From an uncultured Aquimarina sp. (GTDB taxonomy: Bacteria > Bacteroidota > Bacteroidia > Flavobacteriales > Flavobacteriaceae): 64,000 bases of DNA. The notes under the pieces were generated by a model. That model did not search any database. It was given only the letters and a program-made list of their open reading frames with translations, and was not told the origin of the DNA. Location of the stretch: positions 22,803 through 86,802 of the forward strand of contig CALGLV010000022.1 in the NCBI GenBank assembly GCA_937958985.1, in the 5' to 3' direction. Position numbers and translations under genes: made by a program. Below, one piece after another: positions 8,651 to 18,340 of the stretch. Every line of letters begins with the position of its first letter. Position 1 is the stretch's first letter.

Positions 8651-10681
8651 CTATATTAATCCATTATACTTCCTTAAAAACCATTCTAAGCTAAATATAA
8701 AAACTAGAAATCCTAATAACCATTTCCAATGTATTAAAGACTTCTGTTCTGTGCTATATTTTATGATAGGTTTATACCTTTCGTCAACAATCAATTCGTT
8801 TACAAAATTTGTTATTTGAGCTGGGTAAACTAAGCTTCCGTAATTTTGGGTTGATAATTTATTTAAAGATGTAATATTAGGATTCGAAAACTGTTTTTCT
8901 ATATCAAAATCCTTAACAACAAAGCCACCGTATACTTTTAACTTAGAACCTGCTACTTGTATTGAAAATTTATACGACCCTGCACTTAGATCGTTAAAGC
9001 TAGCCTCATAAAACGAACCTTGTAATAACATAGCTGTTTTTTTCGGTGCTTTTTCATTTTCTTTTGTTAAGGATAAAATAAGCTGCGCCTTGGTGTCGAA
9101 TTCATAATTTTTATTAAAATAAGAAGCCGAAATTATAACCGAATTATTGGTGTAATATTCATTTTCATAATTGGTGGTTAAACGCTTTCTAACTTTTTTA
9201 TTTGAGAGGTATTGAATTATTTTCCCAAAGAAATCATCAAATTTCTCAAAATCTCCATCACGTTTAAAGTTAGCCAATCTCCATTTCCAAAAACCTTCTC
9301 CAAAAAGTACGGCTTCATTTTTTGTGTCAGAACTCCAAATACTAAGTAGCGGATTATCGGTAGTTACATTGGCTACCTTTTTGTACAATAGTGTTTCATA
9401 AGGTGCTTGTAATCGTTCTTGTCCAAAAGTACTCTCTAACGGAGGGTATTTATTAAAATTGAATTGATCGGTATTAAAAGTTTCAAAAGTGGTGTTCAAT
9501 ACTGGTAAAATATCTTCAATTTGAGTACGTTGTGGCTTTGAATATGTTTGTTTCAAACTATTTAAAAAGTCCCAATCTGTTTTTTTACCTGTAATTGTAA
9601 ATAATGGCATTTGTATTTTATCACATAAGCTGTAAACCGCTTTAAAGCTTCTATCGGGCTGGTATAAAATTACCAGCTCTGTATTGTCTAATGATTGTAA
9701 TTCTGAGGTTTTTATTACTTTCAACCTACGTCTTTTATTACTTTCAATACTGCGTTTTAACGCTCCTATATCAGGGTGTACAATATTTGAAACTAGTAGT
9801 ACTGATGTTTTTTGATCAATCGTTTCTATTAATAACTGCTTACTGTTATTAGTTACATTTTTTTCTCCTGTAAAAGGACTTAACGACACTGTATAGTTTT
9901 GCAAACCTACCGTACTTGCTTTTAGTTTGGCATTTACGAAATGTGATTTTTTATCTTTAGAAAACTGTAACTGTTTATTAAATACTTTTCTTTTACCGTT
10001 GTAAATAGAAAGGTTTGTTTTTTGATTTTCTTTACCCCTATAATTTCCAATAATTTCAATAGGAAACTCATTGTTCAAATACACATATTTATTAGCATTT
10101 ACAGTGTTTATATATAAATCTGAAACACTTGTAGTATCTCCTAAAGGAATACTAAAAATGGGTTGATTAAATTTACTTTTAAAATACGAATAATCTTTCC
10201 CGTAAGTTTGGTTACCGTCGGTAATTAAAACAATGGGTGAATTCGCTTTTCTATTTATTTTTTGAATATCTGAAATAGACTCCTCTATTTTTGTTTGCTT
10301 AGCGCTGAAGTCTGCCGAGATACTATCTGTTAGTGTTGAACCAAAACTGTAGGTTACTACATCGAATTTTTCTTGGAGCGCTTTATTTGTTTTCACTGCC
10401 AAAAGTAAGTTTTCTACTTCAGCTTCTTGTTTTAAAAAAGAAATGGATTTTGACTGATCTACCAAAACCGTAAGTTGTGGTTTTTCTTGCTTACTTGTGG
10501 TTACTTTAATTTTAGGATTTACCAACAGTAATAAAATTGTAGCAATCCCTAAAAAACGTAAAAAAGCGAAAAGAACTGTTTTTTTAGAAGTTCTTTTCGC
10601 TTTAAAAAAATATTGAAATAACGTTACCAACAAAGCAATGATGGTAATCGCAATAACTAATAATATATTTTCTGTAGTCAA
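8651..10681 (-). CDS. VWA-domain membrane protein, BatA-like topology
   Basis: A 676-residue protein with two N-terminal transmembrane segments (about 6-26 and 36-54), a von Willebrand A-like domain and a C-terminal membrane anchor (about 649-668). The metal-binding MIDAS motif is D75-x-S77-x-S79 (VDQSKS), with LITDGNQ further on. The middle region (about 290-620) is probably built of beta-sandwich modules and a glutamine-amidotransferase-like part, but I cannot assign it firmly. Related proteins are common in Bacteroidota and have no proven role. The gene starts 12 bases after fabG ends, so the two are probably co-transcribed. Confidence 0.85.
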   Translation of the reverse strand: MTTENILLVIAITIIALLVTLFQYFFKAKRTSKKTVLFAFLRFLGIATILLLLVNPKIKVTTSKQEKPQLTVLVDQSKSISFLKQEAEVENLLLAVKTNKALQEKFDVVTYSFGSTLTDSISADFSAKQTKIEESISDIQKINRKANSPIVLITDGNQTYGKDYSYFKSKFNQPIFSIPLGDTTSVSDLYINTVNANKYVYLNNEFPIEIIGNYRGKENQKTNLSIYNGKRKVFNKQLQFSKDKKSHFVNAKLKASTVGLQNYTVSLSPFTGEKNVTNNSKQLLIETIDQKTSVLLVSNIVHPDIGALKRSIESNKRRRLKVIKTSELQSLDNTELVILYQPDRSFKAVYSLCDKIQMPLFTITGKKTDWDFLNSLKQTYSKPQRTQIEDILPVLNTTFETFNTDQFNFNKYPPLESTFGQERLQAPYETLLYKKVANVTTDNPLLSIWSSDTKNEAVLFGEGFWKWRLANFKRDGDFEKFDDFFGKIIQYLSNKKVRKRLTTNYENEYYTNNSVIISASYFNKNYEFDTKAQLILSLTKENEKAPKKTAMLLQGSFYEASFNDLSAGSYKFSIQVAGSKLKVYGGFVVKDFDIEKQFSNPNITSLNKLSTQNYGSLVYPAQITNFVNELIVDERYKPIIKYSTEQKSLIHWKWLLGFLVFIFSLEWFLRKYNGLI

Positions 10682-10693
10682 ATTATATTTTGG

Positions 10694-11443
10694 TTAGGTC
10701 AACATTCCACCATCTACATTAAGTACTTGCCCTGTTACGTAAGTACTTAATTCACTTCCCAAATATACACAAGCATTTGCTATATCTTCTGGTGAACCAC
10801 CTCTTTTTAAAGGAATTCCTGCTCTCCATCCTTCTACAACTTTTTCATCTAATTTAGCAGTCATTTCAGTTTCTATAAAACCAGGAGCTACTACATTACA
10901 ACGAATACTTCTAGATCCTAACTCTAAAGCTACTGATTTAGAGAAACCAATAATACCTGCTTTTGAAGCCGCATAATTTGTTTGCCCTGCATTTCCTTTT
11001 ACTCCAACAACCGAGCTCATATTAATAATAGAACCTTGGCGTTGCTTTAACATGGTACGTTGTACTGCTTTTGTCATGTTAAAAACAGACTTTAAGTTTA
11101 CTTCGATAACGGTATCAAAATCCTCTTCACTAATACGCATTAGCAAATTGTCTTTAGTAATACCTGCGTTATTTATTAAGATATCTATTTTTCCGTCAAA
11201 ATCTTTAAGTACTTCTGCTACCAAGTCTTGCGAAGCTTGAAAATCCGCAGCATTACTTTGGTAGGCTTTAGCCTTAACTCCTAAGCCTTGTAATTCAGTT
11301 GCTAATTCCTCGGCTGCTGCAGAAGATGAACTGTATGTAAAAGCTACATTAGCTCCGTGTTTTGCAAAAACTTGAGCAATACCTCTTCCTATACCTCGGC
11401 TACCCCCTGTTATAATGGCTGTTTTACCTTCTAATAATTTCAT
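10694..11443 (-). CDS. fabG: 3-oxoacyl-[acyl-carrier-protein] reductase FabG
   Basis: A 249-residue classical short-chain dehydrogenase that reduces 3-oxoacyl-ACP with NADPH in fatty acid elongation. The cofactor motif is TGGSRGIG (12-19), followed by NNAG (91-94) and the catalytic set N116, S144, Y157, K161. FabG hallmarks include ITKDNLLMR, YAASKAG and the C-terminal VLNVDGGM. This housekeeping ketoreductase could also serve the polyketide cluster at 38703-45050, which has no ketoreductase of its own; that link is inference. Confidence 0.96.
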   Translation of the reverse strand: MKLLEGKTAIITGGSRGIGRGIAQVFAKHGANVAFTYSSSSAAAEELATELQGLGVKAKAYQSNAADFQASQDLVAEVLKDFDGKIDILINNAGITKDNLLMRISEEDFDTVIEVNLKSVFNMTKAVQRTMLKQRQGSIINMSSVVGVKGNAGQTNYAASKAGIIGFSKSVALELGSRSIRCNVVAPGFIETEMTAKLDEKVVEGWRAGIPLKRGGSPEDIANACVYLGSELSTYVTGQVLNVDGGMLT

Positions 11444-11538
11444 AGTTGATTGTTCTGAAATGTGTTAAAGTTGCCAAATATAACAAATAGGTTTTAGCGA
11501 TTTTAAGTTATTTCAAAAAAGTATTCCAATATTTAAAG

Positions 11539-11721
11539 TTATTGCATTAACGTTACCCTTGCTTCATGTAATAATTGCCATACGTTATGTGCATCTATTT
11601 CCATTTTATTGGCTATAGTTTCTGTACTTAATTTATGAAATGTTTTCAATTTAAAAACAAGTGCTTGATCGGAGGGTAATTTTGAAATTCTTGATATTAT
11701 ATCACTTACTTTCGAATCCAT
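11539..11721 (-). CDS. Small sigma-70 region-4-like protein
   Basis: A 60-residue protein that is essentially one sigma-70 region 4 helix-turn-helix: LPSDQALVFKLKTFHKLSTETIANKMEID, then an AHNVWQLLHEARVTL recognition-helix-like end. No region 2 is encoded next to it, so it cannot be a complete sigma factor. It sits 95 bases upstream of fabG on the same strand. It could be a co-sigma or transcription adaptor acting like the RsoA class, a DNA-binding regulator, or a relic. The start is a clear ATG and the composition is protein-like. Function not assigned. Confidence 0.7.
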   Translation of the reverse strand: MDSKVSDIISRISKLPSDQALVFKLKTFHKLSTETIANKMEIDAHNVWQLLHEARVTLMQ

Positions 11722-11860
11722 AGTTTATCGTTAAAAAATACAATCCATTAATACTGCCGTTAGCTAAAATAGTGTTTAACCAAAATAAACTAAAAAATCA
11801 ATTAAATCAACTTTATACTACTAATTATAGCGAACAAATGTTAATTAATGAGCTATTCCA

Positions 11861-12541
11861 TTAATTCAATAAAGAAACCCCATTTAAGTCGGTGGTTAAA
11901 ACATCAGTCATCAAATCTAAATAAGGCCTTAATAATTGATAATGTAAAATAATCTTTGCGGAAAAATCATCCGATTGTATTTCTGTATCGGTGTATTGAT
12001 GTTGAAAAAAAAATGTTTTATTTTTTATTAAATCTATTGCAGGATCTTCTTTTGAAAAGCCTTTCGGTGCTGTTTTCACTTGATTATAAGGTACAAATTC
12101 GTTTCCAAATACTTTAGAAAAATTAGGATTCGCCATAATTTCCCTTATTTCAGAGGCATCCATTTCAAACTCTTTACGAATTCGTAATAAATCTGCTGGA
12201 TTGGGTGCAAAAAAACCACCCCCAATAAAAGAATTTCCGGGTTCTATATTTAAAAAATAACTCCCTCTCCTTGCCTCTCCTTCTCTAATAAAACTCAACC
12301 CTCTATTCCCTTTATAAGGTGTTTTATCTTTACTAAAACGCACATCTTTATAAATACGATACACTTTCATCTTTTCAATTTGATCCGAAACACTTAACCC
12401 TTCTTTAACGACTTCCCCAAATTGTTTGAATCCTTTTTCTTCTTCTTGATACCTAGGCTTATTAATTTCAAACCATTCCTTATTGTTATTTTGTTTTAAT
12501 TCTTGTAAAAAGGTTAGTAAACTTTTAGAAATTCCTGCCAT
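11861..12541 (-). CDS. DUF2461 (TIGR02453) family protein
   Basis: A 226-residue cytoplasmic protein with the family hallmarks: F-L-x-x-L-K-x-N-N-x-K-E-W-F near the N-terminus, RIYKDVRFSKDKTPYK (about residues 62-77), then GGGFFAPNP and LLRIRKEF. The family is widespread in bacteria and some fungi with no proven activity. It is transcribed divergently from the cysE gene across 173 bases. Function unknown; family assignment is firm. Confidence 0.93.
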   Translation of the reverse strand: MAGISKSLLTFLQELKQNNNKEWFEINKPRYQEEEKGFKQFGEVVKEGLSVSDQIEKMKVYRIYKDVRFSKDKTPYKGNRGLSFIREGEARRGSYFLNIEPGNSFIGGGFFAPNPADLLRIRKEFEMDASEIREIMANPNFSKVFGNEFVPYNQVKTAPKGFSKEDPAIDLIKNKTFFFQHQYTDTEIQSDDFSAKIILHYQLLRPYLDLMTDVLTTDLNGVSLLN

Positions 12542-12688
12542 TGGTTTGAAAGTTATGAAGTGTGCAACGTCAAATAATTGAATTAAAATTACAATTATTT
12601 TACTAAAAACACTGAAATAATAGTTAAGTTCACCTATTTGAAATACGTATTTTTTATTCTTAAAATTTAAGACTCCACGAGTTCTAAC

Positions 12689-12696
12689 TATATTTA
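12689..12696 (+). promoter_or_regulatory. Possible -7 element of the cysE-cysM promoter
   Basis: TATATTTA differs from TAnnTTTG in one base and lies 18 bases before the cysE ATG, a suitable distance for a short leader. No convincing -33 element accompanies it. Confidence 0.3.
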
Positions 12697-12714
12697 CACA
12701 AAGTTTCTACATTT

Positions 12715-13518
12715 ATGAATGCCCAAAAAGGAAGCATAATACAAGCTATTGAATCTCAAAAAAAGGATTTAAACCTACCAATACGTTTAAAAGAGCGTAC
12801 AGAATATTTCACATCACTTTTGTTTGAAACATTATTCGACATGGAAGCCGATGTAACAAGGAATATTAACGAACTATCTAATTTATTTAGTGAGTTGGCA
12901 AGCTTAGCTTGTTGGAAACACGATAAATCTTGTGGAGAAATATGGGATGATTACTTAAGTGCCTTCCCTTCTATTTTAAATAAATTAAAACTCGATGCGA
13001 AAGCCTTTTTAGACAGCGACCCCGCAGCAAATTCAATTGAAGAGGTTTATTTAGCTTATCCTGGTTTTTTTGCCATAGCGGTTTATCGCTTCAGTCATCA
13101 ATTGTATCTTAGAGGATTTCCTTTAGTACCACGTTTAATGACAGAATATGCGCACCGACTTACAGGAACTGAGATAAATGCAGGCGCTCAAATTGGAGAT
13201 TCTTTTTTTATTGATCATGCTACAGGTACCATTATTGGCGAAACTGTAATTATTAAAAATAATGTTAAAATTTATCAAGGAGTAACTTTAGGTGCTAAAT
13301 ATGTAACTAGAGATTTAAAAGGCACTAAACGCCACCCTACGGTAGAAGATAATGTTATTATATATGCAAATGCCACTATTTTAGGTGGTGATACCGTAAT
13401 TGGTAAAAACAGCATTATAGGAGGAAACGTTTGGCTCACTAAATCCGTTCCTGAAAATTCTATAATTTCGATTAATAGACAAGTAAACATTAAAACCAAC
13501 GAGCACCATGACAAATAG
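12715..13518 (+). CDS. cysE: Serine O-acetyltransferase
   Basis: A 267-residue left-handed-beta-helix acetyltransferase that makes O-acetylserine from serine and acetyl-CoA, the first step of cysteine synthesis. The helical N-terminal half contains AYPGFFAIAVYRFSHQLY. The C-terminal hexapeptide repeats include IGDSFFIDHATGTIIGET and VKIYQGVTLGAK, which carry the active-site His-Asp pair and the acetyl-CoA channel. It resembles the EpsC/NifP type. Its end overlaps the start of cysM by 11 bases, so the two are translationally coupled. Confidence 0.95.
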   Translation: MNAQKGSIIQAIESQKKDLNLPIRLKERTEYFTSLLFETLFDMEADVTRNINELSNLFSELASLACWKHDKSCGEIWDDYLSAFPSILNKLKLDAKAFLDSDPAANSIEEVYLAYPGFFAIAVYRFSHQLYLRGFPLVPRLMTEYAHRLTGTEINAGAQIGDSFFIDHATGTIIGETVIIKNNVKIYQGVTLGAKYVTRDLKGTKRHPTVEDNVIIYANATILGGDTVIGKNSIIGGNVWLTKSVPENSIISINRQVNIKTNEHHDK

Positions 13519-14395
13519 TATTCTTAGTCTTATAGGAAATACTCCTTTAGTAGAAGCTAAAAATGTAATTATCAATCCTAATATTACGCTTTTATTAAAG
13601 TTAGAAGGCAACAACCCTGGTGGAAGTGTAAAAGATCGAGCTGCTTATAATATGATTAAATCGGCATTGGATCGTGGTGATATTGATAATAACACCAATC
13701 TTATTGAGGCTACTAGTGGAAATACAGGAATAGCTTTAGCTATGATTGCAGGTCAATTCAATTTAAAAATGGAATTAGTAATGCCTGAAAATGCCACCAA
13801 AGAGCGTGTACAAACTATGCGTGCCTATGGTGCTAAAGTTACCCTTACCTCAAAAGATGTAGGTATTGAAGGAGCGCGCGATTATGCAGAAAATAAGGTT
13901 AAAAATGAAGGCTTTGTAATGCTAAATCAATTTGGAAACGATGATAATTGGAAAGCGCATTACAAAACTACAGGTCCTGAAATATGGAGAGATACCGAAG
14001 GCAAAGTAACGCATTTTGTATCGGCTATGGGTACAACAGGCACTATAATGGGCACCTCTACTTACCTAAAAGAAAAAAACAAAAACATACAAATTGTCGG
14101 AGCTCAACCTACCGATGGCTCTAGCATTCCTGGAATCAGAAAATGGCCAAAAGAATACTTACCCACTATTTTTAATGCTGAAAAGGTAGATCAGGTTATT
14201 GAAGTAAGTCAAGAAGAAGCCACTATAATGGCTAAGCGTTTAGCTAAGGAAGAAGGGGTGTTTTCTGGAATGAGTAGTGGTGGTTCTGTTTGCGCAGCTT
14301 TAAAACTTGCCGAAAGTTTAGAAAGCGGTGTTATTGTTGCAATTATATGCGATCGCGGAGATCGTTACTTATCTTCCGATTTGTTTGATATTTAG
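13508..14395 (+). CDS. cysM: Cysteine synthase (O-acetylserine sulfhydrylase)
   Basis: A 295-residue PLP enzyme of the cysteine synthase family that converts O-acetylserine and sulfide to cysteine. K42 in GGSVKDRAAY is the PLP lysine; TSGNTG (69-74) is the substrate loop; GTTGTIMG binds the cofactor phosphate; GMSSGGSVCAAL lies near the end. The length and the IGNTPLVEA start fit the CysM/CysK group, with CysM slightly preferred. The ATG lies inside the cysE end. Confidence 0.94.
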   Translation: MTNSILSLIGNTPLVEAKNVIINPNITLLLKLEGNNPGGSVKDRAAYNMIKSALDRGDIDNNTNLIEATSGNTGIALAMIAGQFNLKMELVMPENATKERVQTMRAYGAKVTLTSKDVGIEGARDYAENKVKNEGFVMLNQFGNDDNWKAHYKTTGPEIWRDTEGKVTHFVSAMGTTGTIMGTSTYLKEKNKNIQIVGAQPTDGSSIPGIRKWPKEYLPTIFNAEKVDQVIEVSQEEATIMAKRLAKEEGVFSGMSSGGSVCAALKLAESLESGVIVAIICDRGDRYLSSDLFDI

Positions 14396-14466
14396 GTAGT
14401 TTAATTACCTTTTTCAAATTACAATTCCTAAAGAAGTTACTTTCAAATCAAAAGTAGAAGTACATT

Positions 14467-14823
14467 TTGAACCCTGTAGAGTCGTATATATTAAAATTAT
14501 CAAAAGAAGAGCGAAACATAATTCACTTTTTCCATTCTATATTTATAAATAAATACAGTCTTAATCCTGCTATAAAATGGAATATCCCTACCTATACAGG
14601 TAATTCAATAGTTTGCTATTTAAATCCTGATAAACGTATTGGAATACATTTATGTTTTATGCAAGGACATAAACTTACTGACACAAATAAAATTTTAGAG
14701 CGTAAAAATCGTAAGCTTGTAACAAGCTTTCATGTTAAATCACTTGATGAAATCCCTTATCAAGCATTGATCCAAAATATTGAGGATGCTATTTATTTGG
14801 ATCAATCTAAAGCCTTAAAATAA
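14467..14823 (+). CDS. DUF1801-like (YdhG-type) protein
   Basis: A 118-residue cytoplasmic protein with the DUF1801/YdhG pattern: I-L-K-L-S-K-E-E-R near the start, PAIKWNIPTYTGN, then CYLNPDKRIGIHLCFMQGHKL. This small alpha/beta fold has no proven function. The start is TTG at 14467. It lies between cysM and the TauE-like gene (10 bases before the latter) and probably belongs to that operon. A role in sulfur metabolism is not implied by its sequence. Confidence 0.8.
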   Translation: MNPVESYILKLSKEERNIIHFFHSIFINKYSLNPAIKWNIPTYTGNSIVCYLNPDKRIGIHLCFMQGHKLTDTNKILERKNRKLVTSFHVKSLDEIPYQALIQNIEDAIYLDQSKALK

Positions 14824-14832
14824 TAACATTAT

Positions 14833-15588
14833 ATGGAAATTAATAACTTTCTACTTGTAGTTATTGGAATAGTTACTGGCTTCATAAATACAGTGGCTGG
14901 TGGTGGTTCTGTAATTATTTTACCAGTATTAATTTTATATTTTGGTTTGCCTGTACAGGTTGCTAATGGAACTAACCGAATAGGTATTTTAGTTCAAACC
15001 ATTTTTTCTGCCATTGGATTTAAAAGTAAAGGGGTTTCTCCTTTTGCTTTGGGTTTAAAAAAATCTATTTTATTAGGGCTTATCACTATGTCAGGAGCCA
15101 TACTAGGAGCCTATATTGCGGTTGACTTTCCTGATAAATGGTTTAACAAAGTACTTTCAATAGTAATGATTTGTGTACTTATACTCACTATTTGGAAACC
15201 GAAACCTTCACAAACATTAACGAACAATAACAACTCGGCCTATTTATTATCATTAATTTTGTTTTTCATTATAGGTGTATATGCCGGTTTCATTCAGGCA
15301 GGAACAGGCTTTTTACTTATTTTAGGATTTACTTATTTCAATAATTTAAGTTTAGTTAAATCTAATGCTATAAAAACTCTAGTCGTTTTTTTGTTAACTG
15401 TCGGAGCTATTTATGTGTTTCTAATCAACCAACAAATAAATTTCAAATATGGTATTCTATTAGCCATTGGAAACGCAATTGGTGGGTGGACAGCCAGTCG
15501 ATGGTCCGTTAAAAAAGGAGATCGAACAATACAAATATTTATGATTGTTATGGTAAGCCTAATGGCTGTTAAGTTATGGTTGTACTAA
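14833..15588 (+). CDS. TSUP/TauE-SafE family permease
   Basis: A 251-residue polytopic membrane protein with about eight hydrophobic segments in two similar halves. The first half begins GIVTGFINTVAGGGSVIILPVL and the second contains GVYAGFIQAGTGFLLIL, the paired G-x-x-x-G-x-x-x-G hallmark of the sulfite/sulfonate exporter family. Such proteins move sulfite, sulfonates or other small anions. Placement after cysE-cysM suggests a link with sulfur, but the substrate is not proven. Confidence 0.9.
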   Translation: MEINNFLLVVIGIVTGFINTVAGGGSVIILPVLILYFGLPVQVANGTNRIGILVQTIFSAIGFKSKGVSPFALGLKKSILLGLITMSGAILGAYIAVDFPDKWFNKVLSIVMICVLILTIWKPKPSQTLTNNNNSAYLLSLILFFIIGVYAGFIQAGTGFLLILGFTYFNNLSLVKSNAIKTLVVFLLTVGAIYVFLINQQINFKYGILLAIGNAIGGWTASRWSVKKGDRTIQIFMIVMVSLMAVKLWLY

Positions 15589-15615
15589 AATTTATTTTTC
15601 GTTATTAATCGTTGC

Positions 15616-15623
15616 TATTTTCG
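15616..15623 (+). promoter_or_regulatory. Possible -7 element before the FabH-like gene
   Basis: TATTTTCG is one base from TAnnTTTG and lies 33 bases upstream of the ATG. A TTTTTCG about 20 bases further upstream could be a weak -33 element. Confidence 0.35.
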
Positions 15624-15656
15624 TTAAATTGCAACCTATTCATTTAAAAAATTACT

Positions 15657-16673
15657 ATGTATCGTTCTAAAATTACAGGATTAGGAATGTATGTCCCTGA
15701 AAATATTGTTACTAACGACGATCTTTCGAAAGTTATGGATACTAATGACGCTTGGATACAAGAGCGCACAGGTATTAAAGAGCGTAGACATATCAAAAAA
15801 GGAGATGGAAACAGTACCGCTGTTATGGGCGTTAAAGCTGCTAAAATAGCTATAGAACGTGCTAAAATTAATACCGATGAAATTGAATTAATCGTATTTG
15901 CTACTCTTAGTCCCGATTATTATTTTCCAGGATGTGGTGTTCAAGTGCAGGATTTACTAGGGTTACCTACAGTGCCTGCTATGGATATTCGTAATCAATG
16001 TAGTGGTTTTGTTTATGCTTTATCGGTAGCCGATCAGTACATAAAAACAGGAATGTATAAAAATGTATTGGTAATTGGAAGTGAAAATCATAGTGGTGGT
16101 TTAGACATGACTACACGCGGACGATCGGTTTCGGTTATATTTGGTGATGGTGCTGGTGCAGCAGTTGTAAGCCGTTCTGAAAATGATTATGATGGTATTT
16201 TATCTACTCACATGCATAGTGAAGGAGTCCACGCAAAAGAATTGGCATTAATTGGACCAAGTACCGAACATTGGGTGCCTCAAATTATTGAAGAGAGTGT
16301 TACTGCAAAGGATGATGACATCACTTATTACCCTTATATGAATGGTCAGTTTGTATTTAAAAATGCGGTTACAAGATTTTCTGAAGTTATTATGGAAGGT
16401 TTAGCTCAAAACGATTTAAAAACTACGGATATTAATATGTTAATTCCGCATCAAGCTAATTTACGTATCTCTCAATTTGTACAAAAGAAGTTTGGACTAA
16501 CTAACGATCAGGTTTTTAATAATATTCAAAAATACGGAAATACTACAGCTGCCTCTATTCCTATTGCTTTAACTGAAGCCTGGGAAGCTGGTAAAATAAA
16601 AGAAGGTGATACTGTGGTTTTAGCTGCTTTTGGTAGTGGTTTTACTTGGGCTAGTGCTGTTATTAAATGGTAG
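15657..16673 (+). CDS. fabH: 3-oxoacyl-ACP synthase III (FabH-like)
   Basis: A 338-residue KAS III-type condensing enzyme that would start fatty acid synthesis by condensing an acyl-CoA with malonyl-ACP. The triad is C115 (RNQCSGF), H265 (IPHQANLRI) and N295 (KYGNTTAAS). The E-R-T-G-I-K-E-R-R segment near residue 37 and the C-terminal AFGSGFTW are typical. It is monocistronic between a probable promoter and a strong terminator. It could be a second KAS III with its own starter preference. Confidence 0.92.
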   Translation: MYRSKITGLGMYVPENIVTNDDLSKVMDTNDAWIQERTGIKERRHIKKGDGNSTAVMGVKAAKIAIERAKINTDEIELIVFATLSPDYYFPGCGVQVQDLLGLPTVPAMDIRNQCSGFVYALSVADQYIKTGMYKNVLVIGSENHSGGLDMTTRGRSVSVIFGDGAGAAVVSRSENDYDGILSTHMHSEGVHAKELALIGPSTEHWVPQIIEESVTAKDDDITYYPYMNGQFVFKNAVTRFSEVIMEGLAQNDLKTTDINMLIPHQANLRISQFVQKKFGLTNDQVFNNIQKYGNTTAASIPIALTEAWEAGKIKEGDTVVLAAFGSGFTWASAVIKW

Positions 16674-16720
16674 TTAACCTTTTAATCATTTCAAATTAAA
16701 TCCTTTTCAAATAGTATAAA

Positions 16721-16755
16721 AAAAGCGCTACTCGAATTTTCAAGTAGCGCTTTTT
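16721..16755. terminator. Bidirectional intrinsic terminator
   Basis: The arms AAAAGCGCTACT (16721-16732) and AGTAGCGCTTTT (16743-16754) enclose a 10-base loop, with A and T tracts outside. It separates the convergent FabH-like (+) and fumC (-) genes. Confidence 0.92.
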
Positions 16756-16781
16756 AGTTTAAACAAGGTTACTCTAAAATA

Positions 16782-18179
16782 CTATTTCAAAGCTCCAATC
16801 ATATCTTCGGGCTTCACCCATTCGTCAAATTCAGCTTCAGTAACATAACCCAAACGTACAGCCTCTACTTTTAAAGTCGTTCCATTTTGGTGTGCTGTAT
16901 TAGCAATTTCTGCAGCTCTATAATACCCTATTTTAGTATTTAGTGCAGTTACCAACATTAATGAATTGTTCAGTAATTCTGTAATTCTAGCATGATTAGG
17001 TTCAATACCTTGAGCACAATTTTCGTCGAAAGACATACATGAATCTCCAATTAATTGAGCACTTTGTAAAACATTTGCAGCCATCACTGGCTTAAACACA
17101 TTTAATTCAAAATGACCCTGCATACCACCTACATTTACTGCAACATCGTTACCCATAACCTGAGCACATACCATAGTTAAAGCCTCACATTGTGTAGGAT
17201 TAACTTTCCCTGGCATAATTGAACTTCCTGGCTCGTTAGCAGGAATAATTAATTCTCCTAAACCACTACGAGGTCCTGATGCCAACATACGTATATCGTT
17301 TCCTATTTTATTTAAAGAAACAGCAATCGTTTTTAAAGCACCATGTGTTTCTACCAAAGCATCGTGAGCCGCAAGCGCTTCAAATTTATTTTTTGCTGAA
17401 ACAAATGGAAGTTTTGTGAATTCTGCTATAAATTCTGATACTCTTTTAGCATAACCATTAGGTGTATTTAAACCAGTACCTACAGCAGTACCTCCTAAAG
17501 CTAATTCTGCCATGTGTGGAAGCGTATTTTCTATAGCAATTAAACCATGATTTAACTGAGAAACATAACCCGATAGTTCTTGACCAATTGTAAGTGGTGT
17601 AGCATCCATAAAATGGGTACGTCCAATTTTTACAACATTTTTAAATTCTATCGCTTTATTTTCTAGTGTATCTCTAAGCTTTTTAATTCCAGGTATGGTA
17701 TTCTCTACTAGTTTTTTATAAATAGCGATATGCATTCCTGTGGGAAATGTATCGTTTGATGATTGTGATTTATTTACATCATCGTTCGGTTGAATTGTTT
17801 TTTCGCCCTCCCCTATTATATTTCCTGCAATTTGATGCGCTCTATTAGCTATAACCTCATTCAAGTTCATGTTACTTTGCGTACCCGAACCTGTTTGCCA
17901 TATTACTAACGGAAATTGATCGTCGTGCTTACCAGCTAAAATCTCATCACAAGCCTCCCCTATAAGGTCCCTTTTCTCGATAGGCAACACTCCTAATTCA
18001 CAATTGGTATAAGCTGCTGCTTTTTTTAAATAAGCAAAACCGTAAACAATTTCTAAAGGCATGGAACCTGGCGTGCCAATTTTAAAATTATTTCTTGAGC
18101 GTTCGGTTTGCGCTCCCCATAATTTATCCGCAGGCACTTTAACTTCGCCCATGGTATCCTTTTCAATTCTATATTCCAT
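16782..18179 (-). CDS. fumC: Class II fumarate hydratase
   Basis: A 465-residue fumarase of the fumarase/aspartase superfamily that interconverts fumarate and malate in the TCA cycle. The signature [11 protein letters not shown] (from residue 318) carries the catalytic serine loop; [10 protein letters not shown] and [10 protein letters not shown] (H189) complete the active site. I chose the ATG at 18179 ([11 protein letters not shown]), which matches the usual family N-terminus; an ATG 18 bases upstream would add six residues. It is divergent from the LOG-family gene. Confidence 0.97.
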   Translation of the reverse strand: MEYRIEKDTMGEVKVPADKLWGAQTERSRNNFKIGTPGSMPLEIVYGFAYLKKAAAYTNCELGVLPIEKRDLIGEACDEILAGKHDDQFPLVIWQTGSGTQSNMNLNEVIANRAHQIAGNIIGEGEKTIQPNDDVNKSQSSNDTFPTGMHIAIYKKLVENTIPGIKKLRDTLENKAIEFKNVVKIGRTHFMDATPLTIGQELSGYVSQLNHGLIAIENTLPHMAELALGGTAVGTGLNTPNGYAKRVSEFIAEFTKLPFVSAKNKFEALAAHDALVETHGALKTIAVSLNKIGNDIRMLASGPRSGLGELIIPANEPGSSIMPGKVNPTQCEALTMVCAQVMGNDVAVNVGGMQGHFELNVFKPVMAANVLQSAQLIGDSCMSFDENCAQGIEPNHARITELLNNSLMLVTALNTKIGYYRAAEIANTAHQNGTTLKVEAVRLGYVTEAEFDEWVKPEDMIGALK

Positions 18180-18340
18180 TATAATTTCTATTGTCAATTA
18201 CTTTCGTTTTCAAATGTAATAAATGAAACTTATTTAAAGCTTTTAAAGTTAAAGTTTGTATCAACTTTAGTAACTCCGTCAAAAAACAGCTGGGAAAAAC
18301 AAGTTTTTTTTATATTTATCCAAATAAAAGATAGCTTTTG

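Noticed and set aside
13275..13614. Minus-strand frames across the cysE-cysM overlap
   Set aside because: They are opposite two intact conserved genes with clear motifs.
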